Positions 45,625 to 56,928 of a DNA stretch of 64,000 nucleotides are shown here, piece by piece; position 1 is the stretch's first letter, and each line of letters begins with the position of its first letter. This DNA is from Meghimatium bilineatum (taxonomy: Eukaryota; Mollusca; Gastropoda; Stylommatophora; Philomycidae). Below the pieces are notes generated by a model. That model searched no databases, was not told the DNA's origin, and saw only the letters and a list, made by a program, of their open reading frames with translations. Made by a program: the position numbers and the translations under genes. The stretch is taken from NCBI GenBank assembly GCA_034231615.1, contig CM067317.1:15140710-15204709 (forward strand), in the 5' to 3' direction.

Positions 45625-45990
45625 CACTTCAACTCTCAGCTGTATGACATCAACTCTCAGCGATATGACTTGAACTCTCAGCGATATGACTTGAACTCTC
45701 AGTGGTATGACTTGAACTCTCAGTGGTATGACTTGAACTCTCAGTGGTATGACTTGAACTCTCAGTGGTATGACTTCAACTCTCAGTGGTATGACTTCAA
45801 CTCTCAATGGCATGACTTCAACTCTCAGCTGGTATGACTTCAACTCTCAGCTGGTATGACTTGAACTCTCAGCGGTATGACTTGAACTCTCAGCGGTATG
45901 ACTTGAACTCTCAGTGGTTTGAATTCAACTCTCAGTGGTATGACTTGAACTCTCAGTTGTATGACTTCATCTCTCAGTGGTATACACTGC
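45625..45990. repeat. 21-bp minisatellite (~17 copies)
   Basis: Unit TATGACTTGAACTCTCAGTG plus G. Read on the plus strand it is YDLNSQW repeated; the minus strand is open too. It lies ~650 bp upstream of the WD40 start codon. Confidence 0.95.
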
Positions 45991-46249
45991 TTTCAGAAGA
46001 AACATCCTACTAAGTTTCGCCATTTTGCACGCAGACATCCAATCACATGAAAGCCTGAACAGGACACAACTGACTCCCCAGTCACATGTAGACCTACACA
46101 AAATTCCGGATTAGCAACATAGCTATGTATGTGCTTATGCACCACAGACCATATACTTCAGAATATTCTGAGTATGAGATGAAGAGGAAAAACATACTTG
46201 CCCATAGAAACAACATTAGAATCAAAAATCTATGGTCTCCTTCTTCTTC

Positions 46250-47275
46250 TTTCGTTCACTTGAAACATGTCTATATCTGTAATTCTGTCTCCTTAATAAA
46301 ACTCACTGTCTTTTGTAGTTCATACAGTGTCCCATAGAGCTTTGATTCCAGTGTTGTTTCCTCTGGCCAATATGTATGCCTCAGCGTTTCATGTTCAGAA
46401 CACTCTTGAAGTATATGTTTGGCACTCTGTGCTGCCTGTCCACATGTACACATGGCCGTGTTGCCAATCTTGAACTTTGTATACATGTGACTGCGGAGTC
46501 GGTTGTGTCCTGTTCTGAGACGTAGAATTATAACTTGCTCTGATCTGTTCATAATGTGATAGTCATCTTGTGTTGGCGTTTGTGGCTTTCTTATTGACTT
46601 GATCATCTGTTTTTTCTGATGGTAGGTGATTGGTATATCTGGTTGGTCTTCGGCAGCACCTTCCTTAGCCAGTTGGTCTTCTTTTTCATTTCCTGGATAT
46701 ATCTTGTGGATATTCCTCATCCAGGAAACTGAGGGTGACTGTCATTCGCTGCACACTGTTCTGTTCGTCCTCGCTTAGTATTCCTTTCACATGGGTCTGA
46801 ATGTATATTGGCATTCCATGGCTTTCACTCCACGGGGTTTGTTCTGGTACAGACCTTAAGGGGCTATCAACTTCAGGTAGGTCTGTAAGTTGTCTACGAA
46901 GTTGTTTAGCTTGATGGATAAAGCTGCTTCTTTTCAGTCGCCCCATTGCTAGATTTTGGAATCTTTCCTTCATTGGATGACTTGGCATACACTGTAACTT
47001 TTCTGCTTGAATTAGTACTTTTGTGTCTCTGCGTTCGCCAAGTGTTTGCATTCTTCCCATTTTCTGCATCTCTGCTATGGGTGTTGATTTCATTGTTCCC
47101 AACATTATTCTAAGTGCCTGGTTTTGCACTTTATCTAGATCTTGTAATGTGGTGTTTGATGCAGGACACCACGCAGCTGAACCATATTCCAGGTGTGGTC
47201 TTATGCCTTGCTGGTAAACTTTACTAAGTATATTTCCACTGGCTCCCCATGTGGTTCCACTTAGTTTTCTCTATG
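46250..47275 (-). mobile_element. LINE 3' part: RT thumb, damaged RNase H, C-terminus
   Basis: Minus-strand reading starts with RPHLEYGSAAWCPAS and LDKVQNQALRIMLG (end of reverse transcriptase). It continues to a broken RNase H (only PGNEKEDQLAKEGA remains) and ends with LRLRTGHNRLRSHMYTKFKI and CTCGQAAQSAKHILQECSEH. A frameshift near 46700 splits it. Jockey/I-like by its RNase H and the C-terminal Cys/His knuckle. Confidence 0.85.
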
Positions 47276-48094
47276 GTCTCCTGTATGAGCTGCATATTGT
47301 GAAGTTTATTGAGGTTATAAAATTACAGATCTGGACATGTTTAAATGAACAAAAGAAGAAAACATAGGCCTAAATCTTGAAAGCATCATTCGTGGTATCA
47401 ATCTTGGCCTCTTTTAACCACACACTACATATGACTGCATGGTTTCAATACTGTAACTAGATGATTTTAATGTGTCTAAATTAAGATATAATACTACTCT
47501 CTTTTGTCAGGGAATCTCACAAAAGCAGGGTTGACTCCCAGAAATTCTCATGAAGGTGTTTGCTGTAAAATTTCTCATTAGCAGTATTTTCTTTAAGCAT
47601 AGTGGCCTAGTAATTATTTTAAACCTATTATGTGACATGTTCCCTTCTTAAAAAAATAGTTTTTTCTACAGCATATCTATTTTAAAATGTGTCAGCAGTG
47701 CTATTTCAACTGAAAATGCAATACTTTTTAGCATTATTCCTATGTGTATGTGCATGTCTATTTCTATGCGTGTGTGCATAAATAGAGTGTATAGAAATAG
47801 CGCTTTTTTCCATCTATTAGATGGTTAATTATCAAGTTTATATTTTGCACAGAGGTACTTTGTGTTGCTTTATGTTTGTTATAAGATGAATCATCACCAC
47901 TGCTACATTAGAGTAAATTGTGTTTAAAGTCTGTACTGTTTTGAGTTATAGCTGTCAGTCAGGAGTTTTTCAAAGGTTTTTTTCAGATAAGCAGAAAAAG
48001 TAAAGTATAATGAATGCTCCAATGCCCAAATATGGAGCAAAGAGTAGCTACACTGTGAATTCATGTCATATAAATGGACTAATAAGATTTAGGC
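47276..48094. other. Intergenic AT-rich stretch
   Basis: Upstream of the WD40 gene. No coding or repeat structure recognised; GTGTATGTGCATG-type simple sequence near 47745. Confidence 0.4.
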
Positions 48095-48260
48095 AATGAG
48101 GTTGGTTTTCCCATCTCATTGACTTCATTGAGGGTCAAAGTTACCCAGAGGCCATGTTAAAGTCAGATGTGTAAACTATACCACAACACATGCCTATTCC
48201 ATTCTCTGGTTTACATTATGTTAATATGCAGAGGTTTCGGAAGGAAAGCAGAAAAAGAGT
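48095..48260 (+). mobile_element. SINE-like repeat
   Basis: Has ACCCAGAGGCCATG, ACACATGCCTATTCCATTCT and the tail AGCAGAAAAAGAG. Degenerate. Confidence 0.6.
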
Positions 48261-48574
48261 AGCTTAACTGTTTTACATGAAAATAAAACATGGAATTTAC
48301 TTTTTCCACCTAAAGACTTTTTTTTTACGAAAAGAACAAAGTTCAAACATAGGCCTATGGAATTAAAAAAAGTTGACATAATAAACTACAGGGGATGTAT
48401 ATATTATATTTATATACCTAATCTCAGTCATTTAATCTGTAAGTTTCCATGATATAGGGGCTTATAATAACTCCATTTACCTAGGAAAATCAGTTTCAGA
48501 ACATGATTTTGATGATTAAATAATAGGGGGCCAAATGTAATCCATTTACTTTTAATACAAAAGTTAGGGTATTA

Positions 48575-48725
48575 GTAAGCAAATAGCTCTTGATAGTCCA
48601 TAATAACCTTTGTCACACAAAATAACAACCTTTGGTGATAAATTAAACGCAAAGTAAGGTAATCCTCAGTCAGTAACTGAGATGACACCTATCATGAGAT
48701 CAGATGAGTATGAAGACTATGACTA
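48575..48725. repeat. Second unclassified dispersed repeat, copy 3
   Basis: Shares TAGCTCTTGATAGTCCATAA, CAGTAACTGAGATGACACC and TCAGATGAG. Most diverged copy. Confidence 0.4.
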
Positions 48726-49137
48726 ACTTTCACAACAGTGACTATGATGATGGTGATGTGACCACTAATGTCAGTCTCAGGACGATTCAAATTTCATCTG
48801 ATAGATAGGATGATCGTGTGCGAGAAGACACTCACTCAGATAGTACACAGTACAGAGATACTAATCTGCGACTTAAATTAATTAATACATTATTTCAAAC
48901 ATATTCTGCTTAAAATCTAAGAAGGAATGCTACAGAAGAAGGAAGGGGAAATCACAGTAAACAATAATTAACCGAAACTGTTCTTAAAACAAAACTTTAA
49001 CTTAAAGTTTTAAGCATTATTGATATTGTTTACAGTTAGCAACGATGATAGCGCCATCTTGTTAATATTTCTGCATCATGGCTGCTATATGGAAATCTAG
49101 AAAAAAGACAGAAAAGAGTCACACACAACGGTACTTT

Positions 49138-49250
49138 AGGAACAAAGATGAGAGTGATTTTGATTTTCAGTAGTGATGTCCACCTTTTAGCGCTCAAAAA
49201 GGATTCCATCAATTGCCTATACACATAACCATTTTTAACTTTCAGAATTT
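49138..49250. repeat. Direct repeat copy 1 of a ~110-bp unit
   Basis: Shares CTTTTAGCGCTC, CAATTGCCTA and ATTTTCAGTAGTGATG with 49768-49875, 630 bp away in the same orientation. Could be ends of a small element. Confidence 0.65.
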
Positions 49251-49767
49251 CTTGACTTTCTTACTCGATGCAGACTTAATGCAATTTTCAGCTTTACTGC
49301 TTTGACTGATAATTATTATGTTTATGGCACTCGTTACCACATTTATCATTTATATTTTAGATAATTTTCAACATGCTGCATTTTTCATTTTGCAAAATCG
49401 TGTCGCCAAAAAAACTGGTGAGGTATGTTGATTATCATCTTCGCACACGGGACATGTCCATAGGTATTCATATCTCTACTTCAGGAAATGTCTCATTGTA
49501 GAACGACTGTTGGCTTCAGTTTCATGTTGGTTGCACGTTTTTCTTTAAATTTTTGTTAGGTCTTCCCTACGAGCTAAGCCTATCCTCACACCTAATTAAC
49601 ATATTTTCGATACTGGCCATACTCATTATCGTGAGATCCTCCGATTAAAACTTTATCCCAGAGAGTATTGAATATATCTGCTCGAGCTATAAGCTGATCA
49701 TCTGTGATGATGGCGATGCTGGCTTCTTTTTGGGCTCGCTAATCTCGCTCCACAGCCCATGTGTCGG

Positions 49768-49875
49768 GGAACAAAGATAAGCGTGATTTTCAGTAGTGAT
49801 GCCTACCTTTTAGCGCTCTAAATTGATTCAACCAATTGCCTATGCATATAACCTGTTTTGACTTTCTGAATAATA
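49768..49875. repeat. Direct repeat copy 2 of a ~110-bp unit
   Basis: Second copy of the unit at 49138; ~85% similar by eye. Confidence 0.65.
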
Positions 49876-50059
49876 TTCACTAAGCCACTCAATATGCATA
49901 AATGGAAATAGCCTTGCTATTCCGGCTAATTTAGTCCCTGCGTTCCAGCAAATGCCCCCTTCGTTAGTCTGTTTGTTGTTGCGATGAAAGCGGCACCAGC
50001 CTTCGTGAACGGTTCTTCTGCGTAATTTGGCAGTAAATCATGCGCACTGCTGGTGGATG

Positions 50060-50910
50060 ACCGATCCATTCATTATAACGAGGGGTGGTCGAAAAGTTTT
50101 GCACTTTACTAAGAAATCGTAATGACAGGCAGAGTTGCTGTGAATCATTTTTAAAACGCACAATTGGTTGACAATTATCGCGCATTCATGTTTCTCACGG
50201 TGTGTCGGCGAAAGTAAAATTGGTGGGGAAACTAGTTCAGTTATGTATGAAGCCGTGTCATGAAAGACGGAGGCTCGTTGCGAAATACAATTACTGCAAT
50301 TGCAGGGTAAATCTGCAAAACACATTTTTTATGAGATGTATGTCGTTTATAAGGCTATCTACCCTTCGTATGATAATGTGAAGCGTTGAAAAATCACTTT
50401 CAAATGGAACACGTCAGCGTTCAAGATAAGCCAAAGAGTCATGCTTACCGTCTTTTGAGACATTTGCAGGGTAATACTCAACGTTTACCTTCTTCGTGGC
50501 CATACTATCAACTAATGTACTACCAAAGCTTTCTTAAGAAATTACAAGAAGAAATTAGGTGCAAAAGATTTGGAATGCCATCCAGAGGCGTTTATCTAAT
50601 GCTGAACAATGGGACGGCTCATGACTCCATTGTCTTTGCCCAGCACTGCTGGTATGAAATCATGCTCAATCTACCTTACTCACCTGATTTAGCACCAAGT
50701 GACTTCTGTTTTCAAACACGAAGAATCTGTTTCGTGGGCCTAATTTTTTTTCCTGACAATTTGGACTTAATAACTGAAGTGATCCCAGGTCCAGGAAGAG
50801 GTGTTCTGCTATCAAGGCATTGGGAAAATGAAAAAGGAATGGGAGAAGTGCATCGCCTTGAGTGGAGAATGCTTAGAGAAGGACTAAACTTCACGCCAAT
50901 TTTCAGGTAA
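50060..50910 (+). pseudogene. Mariner-like transposase remnant
   Basis: The readable part (50386-50910) contains LNNGTAHDSIVFAQHCWYEI and LPYSPDLAPSDF, the hallmark of mariner transposases around the second and third catalytic positions. The usual Asp of the second motif is Asn here. Sequence before 50386 is broken by stops, and the C-terminus is altered. The left limit near 50078 (GAGGGGTGGTCGAAAAG) resembles a mariner end, but I could not find a clear partner. Confidence 0.75.
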
Positions 50911-51239
50911 GTGTCTTGATTCCTTTATACTAAACTGCAAAACATTTCTACCATCCCTCATACACTTACAACAAATGGTTACATGGATGACAGTCTTGAC
51001 AAAAAATGCTTACACGGATGACAGTCTTGTTTCGACATTCCCCTGCTAATTGTTTTATCTCTAGACCTAGATTTTCCTCTAAGTTTTTAAAACGACAATT
51101 AACTGAAAATAATGTCAAGGTAAATGTAGCTTTTTCTATTAAGAAGTGCATTGTGTCTACAAGAATGTTCTTTGTCTTTTAATTTATTTCATTGTATTCA
51201 CCGTTGGATCACCTTTTGTGCGTCTTTGTAAAAAGTCTG

Positions 51240-51640
51240 ACTGTGGCTTCACAACCAGCTAAAGCTATAGGGTATCTGTCGAGAATAGCGGAGCGTACTA
51301 AACAATTACATCCAGCACGCCGATGGAAGCCATTGCTGTCACTGCTGCCCTCACATGCATCTCTGAAACCGCAATCATGAAAGTAATTTTGACTCAAGTT
51401 TCCAGTCCATGCTGCCAACGATCCACAACGGCCGGGATCGATATCAGTGGGTGTCATCTATAGCTACATACAACTTCCAGGGAATGACATGCCAGGACAC
51501 ACCGGTGTTCGTGGTAATGAGAGAGAAGACATACGTACATGCTAGACACCAATAGACGGAGCGTTTACAATAGATAAGGAGGATATACCAAAATCGCTAC
51601 ATGAACGTCAGATCAATAACATTTACTCACTGCCGCAAAA
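51240..51640 (+). mobile_element. RNase H LINE fragment
   Basis: Reads VTAALTCISETAIMKVIL and MPGHTGVRGNEREDI in different frames, followed by the degenerate C-terminal tail. Broken by frameshifts. Confidence 0.7.
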
Positions 51641-52289
51641 CTGAAATTCAACACACAAAACGTGAATTGGTAAATGAAATTTTGCTGATAACCGAAAACT
51701 CACATAACAACACACACAAAAATCGATGTTTCGACAAAAAAGCTTTTATCAAGATATATTAACAACAAAAGACGGCGAGTAAGAATGGCGTTATTCACGT
51801 TCTCATGGCAGAGCTAAATACAAACAAAACGCACAGGATAACAAAAACTAAATCAGCATTTCAAAAAATTATGAACATTCTATGCAATGGAGTACTATCA
51901 ACATATATGTGAGTTAGAGTGCTAAATTTTTATAGAAAACTAATTATTTTTTCTAGATGTAAAGCATTGATGGTAAAAATAAAAAAATTTCTAAGTGAGA
52001 TGGAGGCTACTGACGCACAGCGAAATATTGAGAAGGCGTTATAATTAAACGTATACAGTCGCTCATCAGAGGCCCTTTTGTTTTACCTATTTTTGACAAC
52101 AGAAACACGTTACAAAACTATCCTCTTCCGAGTCACCTATAGAGGTTACTCACGTGTTACCAATCAGTAAAAAGAAAGAAGCAGCCTCTCGTTGTTATTG
52201 CAATAAGGTTGTTTTAGGGCGTGTTGTTTCAGATATGTCAAGAAAGGCCTCCAATGTGCAGATATTTACAAGTTAGTTGTCACACCTTT

Positions 52290-52650
52290 CTTTAGTTAGC
52301 CTTGACTGAGATATGGTTTTTGTGAAGAATTATGAAAATTCCATGGACAGACAAGAAAACTAATGTAGGTCCTTAGATAAGATGGAGTAAAAAGACAAAT
52401 TATAGCAAATGCTAGAAGAAGACATTCATTTTAATGGCACGTAACGAGAACAGTAAATCTTGAACATTCAGTAGCCACCGGAAAATCAATGGGGATAAAC
52501 GGCAGAGGAGAAAGATAGAGAAGTTATTGGATGTGTTATCACTGTGGTACAAGAGAATGATAGCAACTGAACTGATTAGCAACAAAAGAGATAGAGATTT
52601 GGCGAAAAATGACCGCCCACGCCACTCTGCATGATGACTGATTGAGTTAT
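52290..52650 (+). mobile_element. LINE C-terminal fragment
   Basis: Plus-strand frames read KFHGQTRKLM, LEHSVATGKSMGINGRGERE and IEIWRKMTAHATLHDD, the tail also seen at 55550-55850, with several frameshifts. Confidence 0.75.
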
Positions 52651-52679
52651 ATATGGAGCTGGTATCTTTTATTTTATCT

Positions 52680-52747
52680 ATATACTTCCAGGAATCCATG
52701 CAAATACATCAATCATCACATGGGTCACCTGTACGCATGGGTCCTGG
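52680..52747 (-). pseudogene. Broken copy of the start of VWC exon 2
   Basis: Reverse complement reads TTTTAACCAGGACCCATGCG, against TTTTAGCCAGGACCCATCCG at the real exon. The acceptor AG is changed to AA. Similarity continues about 65 bp into the exon and then fades. It cannot be spliced as the original is. Confidence 0.8.
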
Positions 52748-52789
52748 TTAAAATAAAAAAAATTTGAAAATTGATTTTATTATCTTTAT

Positions 52790-52996
52790 CAGTGGTTCTC
52801 AGCCTTTTCTGGACTATGGCTCCCAGTTTGACAAATGCCCTTCTGTGTCGCTCCCTATTGGCAAACGTAAATGGTTTTTGACTTTCTTTTCCAATCACAC
52901 AGATGTTTTAAGCTGTAGTGTTGGGATTTCCTTTATTTATCGTTCAAGTAATTACAGCTAGAAAATGGAGTATATGACTCACGCTGAGAATCACTA
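52790..52996. mobile_element. hAT MITE in arm A (207 bp)
   Basis: Starts CAGTGGTTCTCAGCC; the other end read inward is TAGTGATTCTCAGCG. A perfect 8-bp target duplication ATCTTTAT sits at 52782-52789 and 52997-53004. Confidence 0.9.
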
Positions 52997-53059
52997 ATCT
53001 TTATCGTCCGTTTCTTCATTATTAACCTTGTTTAATAGTTATCATTACAACTTATATAA

Positions 53060-53500
53060 ATGTGAGATAGGAAATTGCTAATTCGGTTTTCAGTTCTTGG
53101 ATCTATAATAAGTATAGATTTCATATTTGTGCCTGGATATGCCGATTTCGGAGAAAATGAATGCACAGACAGGCTTGCTCTATTCCGGTCAATTGGGCCG
53201 GACAAGCATTATGTCTATGTTCTAAATGTTCTTATGCAGGTAGATCGGGTGACTGATGTAAGAAATGATTGTGCACCTGTAACACTGAGAAGACTAAAGG
53301 AATACCGTATCAAGAATGGCGTGGCTAAACAGGAGTGTTATGTAGGTAACCAGATGACACTGGTAAACTAACACAGAGTAGTTGTGGTCAGTATCTTCAG
53401 CTGAGGGATATCTTGAGGTCCCAGATCCGAGCACTAATATGCTGTTTTCTATGTGCATGGAGGGTGATATTTTGACTAAAACTGTAACTTCGTATTCATT
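53060..53500 (+). mobile_element. RNase H LINE fragment within arm A
   Basis: FVPGYADFGENECTDRLALF then DCAPVTLRRLKEYRIKNGVA: the end of RNase H plus the linker of an I-type LINE. A mirrored copy is at 61370-61700. Confidence 0.75.
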
Positions 53501-53739
53501 ATTGAGTGTTCCTTCATTTTATATATTTATAATAGTTGCCCTCTTTAATATAATTTGACATGTCATGAAGGTGATCGTATTGAAGCTATGCATGACATAT
53601 GGATAGTGAAGCTAGAAGTCTTCATACAAATGGTTGTACGTTGTATATGAATGGGTGCCTTCTACATACACACATAGTCACCACTCCGTCCTCTCAGAAT
53701 AACGAGTATTGTCAATGTATTGCATAACTGTAAAAAAAA

Positions 53740-54480
53740 CACACGAGAAAACAGGCCTGCATTGGCCGGAGACATGTTCCTACATTCTTCGATGTCACTA
53801 GTCCACCCTCTTCTTAATCTTCCTTTTTTTTATCTCGCCTTGCACTCTGTTCTCCCGAATCAGCATTTCGATATCACCATGTCGCTTTATGTGTCCAAAA
53901 TACTGCAGCTTCATTCTTATGTGGTATTTAAATGCCACCCTTCAGTTAGTTTCAGTCATTTCAAAATTGCAATGTTCTTCTTTTTCTCTGTTCATGATAT
54001 TCTTAAAATCTTTCTGTAGCACTTCATTTCAAATGAAATTATTCTTCTGGATATTGTCTTATTTAAAGTTCAAGTCTCGCCTCCTTAAGTTGCCACGGGG
54101 AAATTAATTTATCTTAAAATGGTAACTTTAGTGTCGTTATTACTACTACTTTACCACAGCTTTCTTATTTGTTTCAATTTGAGGGCTGCAATCGCGAGTT
54201 CAATTGCAATTCTAATCTCGATCGAACTATCTCCAGACCTGTTTATATTTGCTTCCAGATATTCGAATATGTTTACACCTTCTAGTTCACGACCGCAAAA
54301 AGGTTGTTTCAATTTGAGGGCTGCAATCGCGAGTTCAATTGCAATTCTAATCTCGATCGAACTATCTCCAGACCTGTTTATATTTGCTTCCAGATATTCG
54401 AATATGTTTACACCTTCTAGTTCTATGTTGTCTATTGTGATTATCGGCTTTATTTTTGTTTTCTCTGTTGTCATAATTTT
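53740..54480 (-). mobile_element. LINE RT/C-terminal fragment with in-frame tandem duplication
   Basis: Minus strand: IKPIITIDNIELEGVNIFEY and SSIEIRIAIELAIAALKLKQ (RT thumb), then a diverged C-terminus with ILRIS and GRLRRGWTSDIEECRNMSP. The RT part is duplicated (54171-54288 and 54306-54423). Confidence 0.75.
54171..54423. repeat. Direct duplication, 118 bp twice, period 135
   Basis: Copies at 54171-54288 and 54306-54423 appear identical. A period of 135 (45 codons) keeps the minus-strand RT frame open. The near-identity points to a recent event. Confidence 0.9.
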
Positions 54481-54589
54481 TGTGTGTACGTTTAGATATA
54501 GATTTTTTATCTCGCTGTATTTCTTTCAACGTATCCATTCTGAGTTTGTAGGCACTTTACTTCTTTAGGTTGCAGTAGGAACATGACGG

Positions 54590-54830
54590 GGCGAGCACCA
54601 AAACTAGCCAGCCTATCAATTCTCTCATTGCCCTCCACAAAAACACCAACCACAACTAGTTAGCCTATGTTCACTCTCATTGCCCCCCCCCCCCCCACAA
54701 AAACTAGTCAACCTATCTTCTCTCTCATTGCCCTCCCACCACCAAAAAGCACCAAAACTAGTCAGCTTATCTTCTGTTCCATTGTCTCTCCCCCACCCCA
54801 CAAAAACACCAATATAACTAGGCACACAGT
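54590..54830. repeat. ~58-bp degenerate tandem repeat (4 copies)
   Basis: Unit with ACCAAAACTAGTCAGCCTAT, CTTCTCTCTCATTGCCCTCC and a variable C/CA tract (poly-C at 54685). Confidence 0.85.
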
Positions 54831-54884
54831 GAATGTCATGTCATCATATCGCTAAGGATCAACATAACAATTCGTGCCGAAACC

Positions 54885-55142
54885 GTTCGCCTATTTCTGC
54901 GGTCCCAAAGAAGCAGCAACACTGTTTACCTTCTCTGCATGTCGTAAGAGACTACTAAGGAGGCTATGGGATGGAAGTGACTGTTTCATCCTATATAGGA
55001 TCAAAGTGTCCCAGATAGGCCGAAATGCGCAGACGTCGCATCAATATTTCAAACCATGGCACAACGCATTGCCTTCTCTGGACTACAATCTGCTAATCTG
55101 CTGGACATTGAGAGCGAACACAGAAGAAGAAGTACTAATGAG
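54885..55142 (+). mobile_element. SINE-like repeat, full-length
   Basis: Same parts in order as 59130-59390, ending in GAAGAAGAAG directly before the 55 kb LINE. Confidence 0.8.
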
Positions 55143-55860
55143 AAGTTAAAACAGAGAATATTCTTTTCTTTTAGCAGTTATTCTGAAATAATGTGTAAAA
55201 ATTTTTATTTGTTAAATAACACACCTTGCAAGATCATAGTGAATAGTATAGTATTAAAACAGGTCCACCAATTCAAATATCTAGGTACAATTATAACAGC
55301 AGATGGAAGAAGTTCAACAGAAATAAGATGCAGAATAGGACAGGCAAAAACAACATTCAGAAAAAATGAAAAATATACTGTGTAATATGACCTTGTCATT
55401 AGAGGTGAGAAAGAGAGTTCTGCAGCGCTATATAACCCCTATACTAACATATGGGTGCTATTATTGGACAATAAACAAACTGGAAAGTGGGAGATTGGAG
55501 GCAACAGAGATGTGGTTCTACAGAAGAATGCTGAGAATACCATGGACTGCCAGAAAAACTAATGTAGAGGTGTTGAAAGAGTTAAATGCGAAACGGACCT
55601 TAATCAACAATATAAGAAAAAGGCAATCTTCTTTTTTTTTTGGCCACTTCATGAGACAGGCAGGTTTAGAGAACATAATCACAACAGGCAAGATTGAAGG
55701 TACCAGAGACAGAGGGCGACAACGTGAGAAAATATTAGACAGTTTGACAACCTGGCACGGCAAAGAAACAACAACGACTTTGATACATAATACTGTGGAC
55801 AGAGAGCTGTGGAGAGCCATGACCGCCTACTCCACCCGGCATGTCACCTGATGATGATGA
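55056..55860 (+). mobile_element. LINE reverse-transcriptase C-terminus
   Basis: Two overlapping frames (55056-55385 and 55366-55851) give VHQFKYLGTIITADGRSSTE, YITPILTYGCYYWTINK, FYRRMLRIPWTARKTNVEVL and REKILDSLTTWHGKE, ending CCTGATGATGATGA. This is the end of an RTE/CR1-type ORF2 with one frameshift near 55370. The sequence before ~55140 is SINE. Confidence 0.88.
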
Positions 55861-56440
55861 ATGTGTAAAATCCCATAAAGCAAAATGAAAAAAAATGTTT
55901 TACGACAGTCACCCACTCTCAACCATCTATTACATCATTTAGGATTTTCCAAGATAAAAAATGTGTTTAATGAATATTTCTAGTGTAGCAGTTTCAGGTA
56001 TGCATATATTTAAAAAAAATAGGAACAATTGCATATTAATGTTTTACGTGGTACATTTCCAATATTGGGTTTTATTTTTGTGTTGAAGGGAAACTAAATT
56101 ATTTTTACAAAAATTGAAGGCATAAATAAACTAAAGTGATGTCAATACTGAAAATAGCATTTTCTAAAACAAACAAAAAGTAAACCTAATTATGAAAAAT
56201 ATACCTTGTAAAACACTTTATTCACATAATTTTGGGACAACAATTGTTTTTACTAATGTAAATGCATGCATAGTATCACACAAATCATGTATCATCTTGA
56301 ATATGTCAGTGATGCATCGAAACTAGTCATGCCATTGAAGTCGAATTGGTCCGTTGTAAAAAAAAAATTACAACCTATAATATAGGGTATATACGTGTCG
56401 GGTTACGGCAAATTCACGTCTTCTTCCTCGATAATAATGA
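55861..56440. other. Intergenic stretch before the VWC gene
   Basis: AT-rich, no ORF or repeat seen. May hold upstream regulatory sequence of the VWC gene, but I see no specific site. Confidence 0.4.
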
Positions 56441-56442
56441 AT

Positions 56443-56574
56443 GATGATTGATTGTATTGTCTGTTATTTGACTCTAGCAAGCAGATCATGGACATAACAT
56501 GAGAAATTGATGATTGATTGTATTGTCTGTTATTTGACTCTAGCAAGCAGATCATGGATATAACATGAGAAATG
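56443..56574. repeat. 66-bp tandem duplication
   Basis: Two nearly identical copies (56443-56508, 56509-56574) starting GATGATTGATTGTATTGTCT. They end ~125 bp before the TATA-like box of the VWC gene. Confidence 0.93.
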
Positions 56575-56699
56575 AAGTGAAAATCTATCCCTGTATTTTG
56601 TCAGCTGTGACACTGCTGTTCCATATTTATTCAAATAATATAGTTCTAGTTTTATATTCAGTGACAATTGATACTTTCCTTTCTAAAATAAACCGATAC

Positions 56700-56706
56700 T
56701 ATAAAA
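56700..56706 (+). promoter_or_regulatory. Possible TATA box of the VWC gene
   Basis: TATAAAA lies about 130 bp before the ATG. A start site ~30 bp on would leave a ~100 nt 5' leader. A match this short in AT-rich DNA can arise by chance. Confidence 0.4.
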
Positions 56707-56832
56707 ACCCCAATATAAATCAAACTTGTCACATTCGTTTTCAGACACCAGTAGATCAACTGATCAAGAAAGGTTTTAGTCATCGCTAACTTTGTAAACT
56801 CATCGAGCAGGCATATTTTGTACCGACTAACC

Positions 56833-56928
56833 ATGATGCAAATGAAAGTACTGTGTGTCATTTTCACTCTGTTGGTGGCATTATTTGAAGTTCAGGCTGA
56901 CTGTTACTTTAAAGGAGTCAGTTACAAG
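56833..56928 (+). CDS. VWC protein exon 1 (signal peptide and first cysteine)
   Basis: 32 codons, beginning with two Met codons, with a third three codons on. Codes the signal peptide plus DCYFKGVSYK. The donor AAG|GTAAGTG is near consensus. Confidence 0.83.

Larger units (their letters stand above)
52680..53675 (+). repeat. Inverted segmental duplication, arm A
   Basis: Matches the reverse complement of 61071-62150. Shared parts, in order: the start of VWC exon 2 and its acceptor, a hAT MITE, intron sequence, and a LINE RNase H fragment ending near a CACACATAG motif. The arms are diverged by substitutions and indels. Confidence 0.85.

Noticed and set aside
45550-45843. ORFs of YDLNSQW or LRVQVIP repeats
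   Set aside because: Frames of a 21-bp tandem repeat. No start context, domain or splice support.
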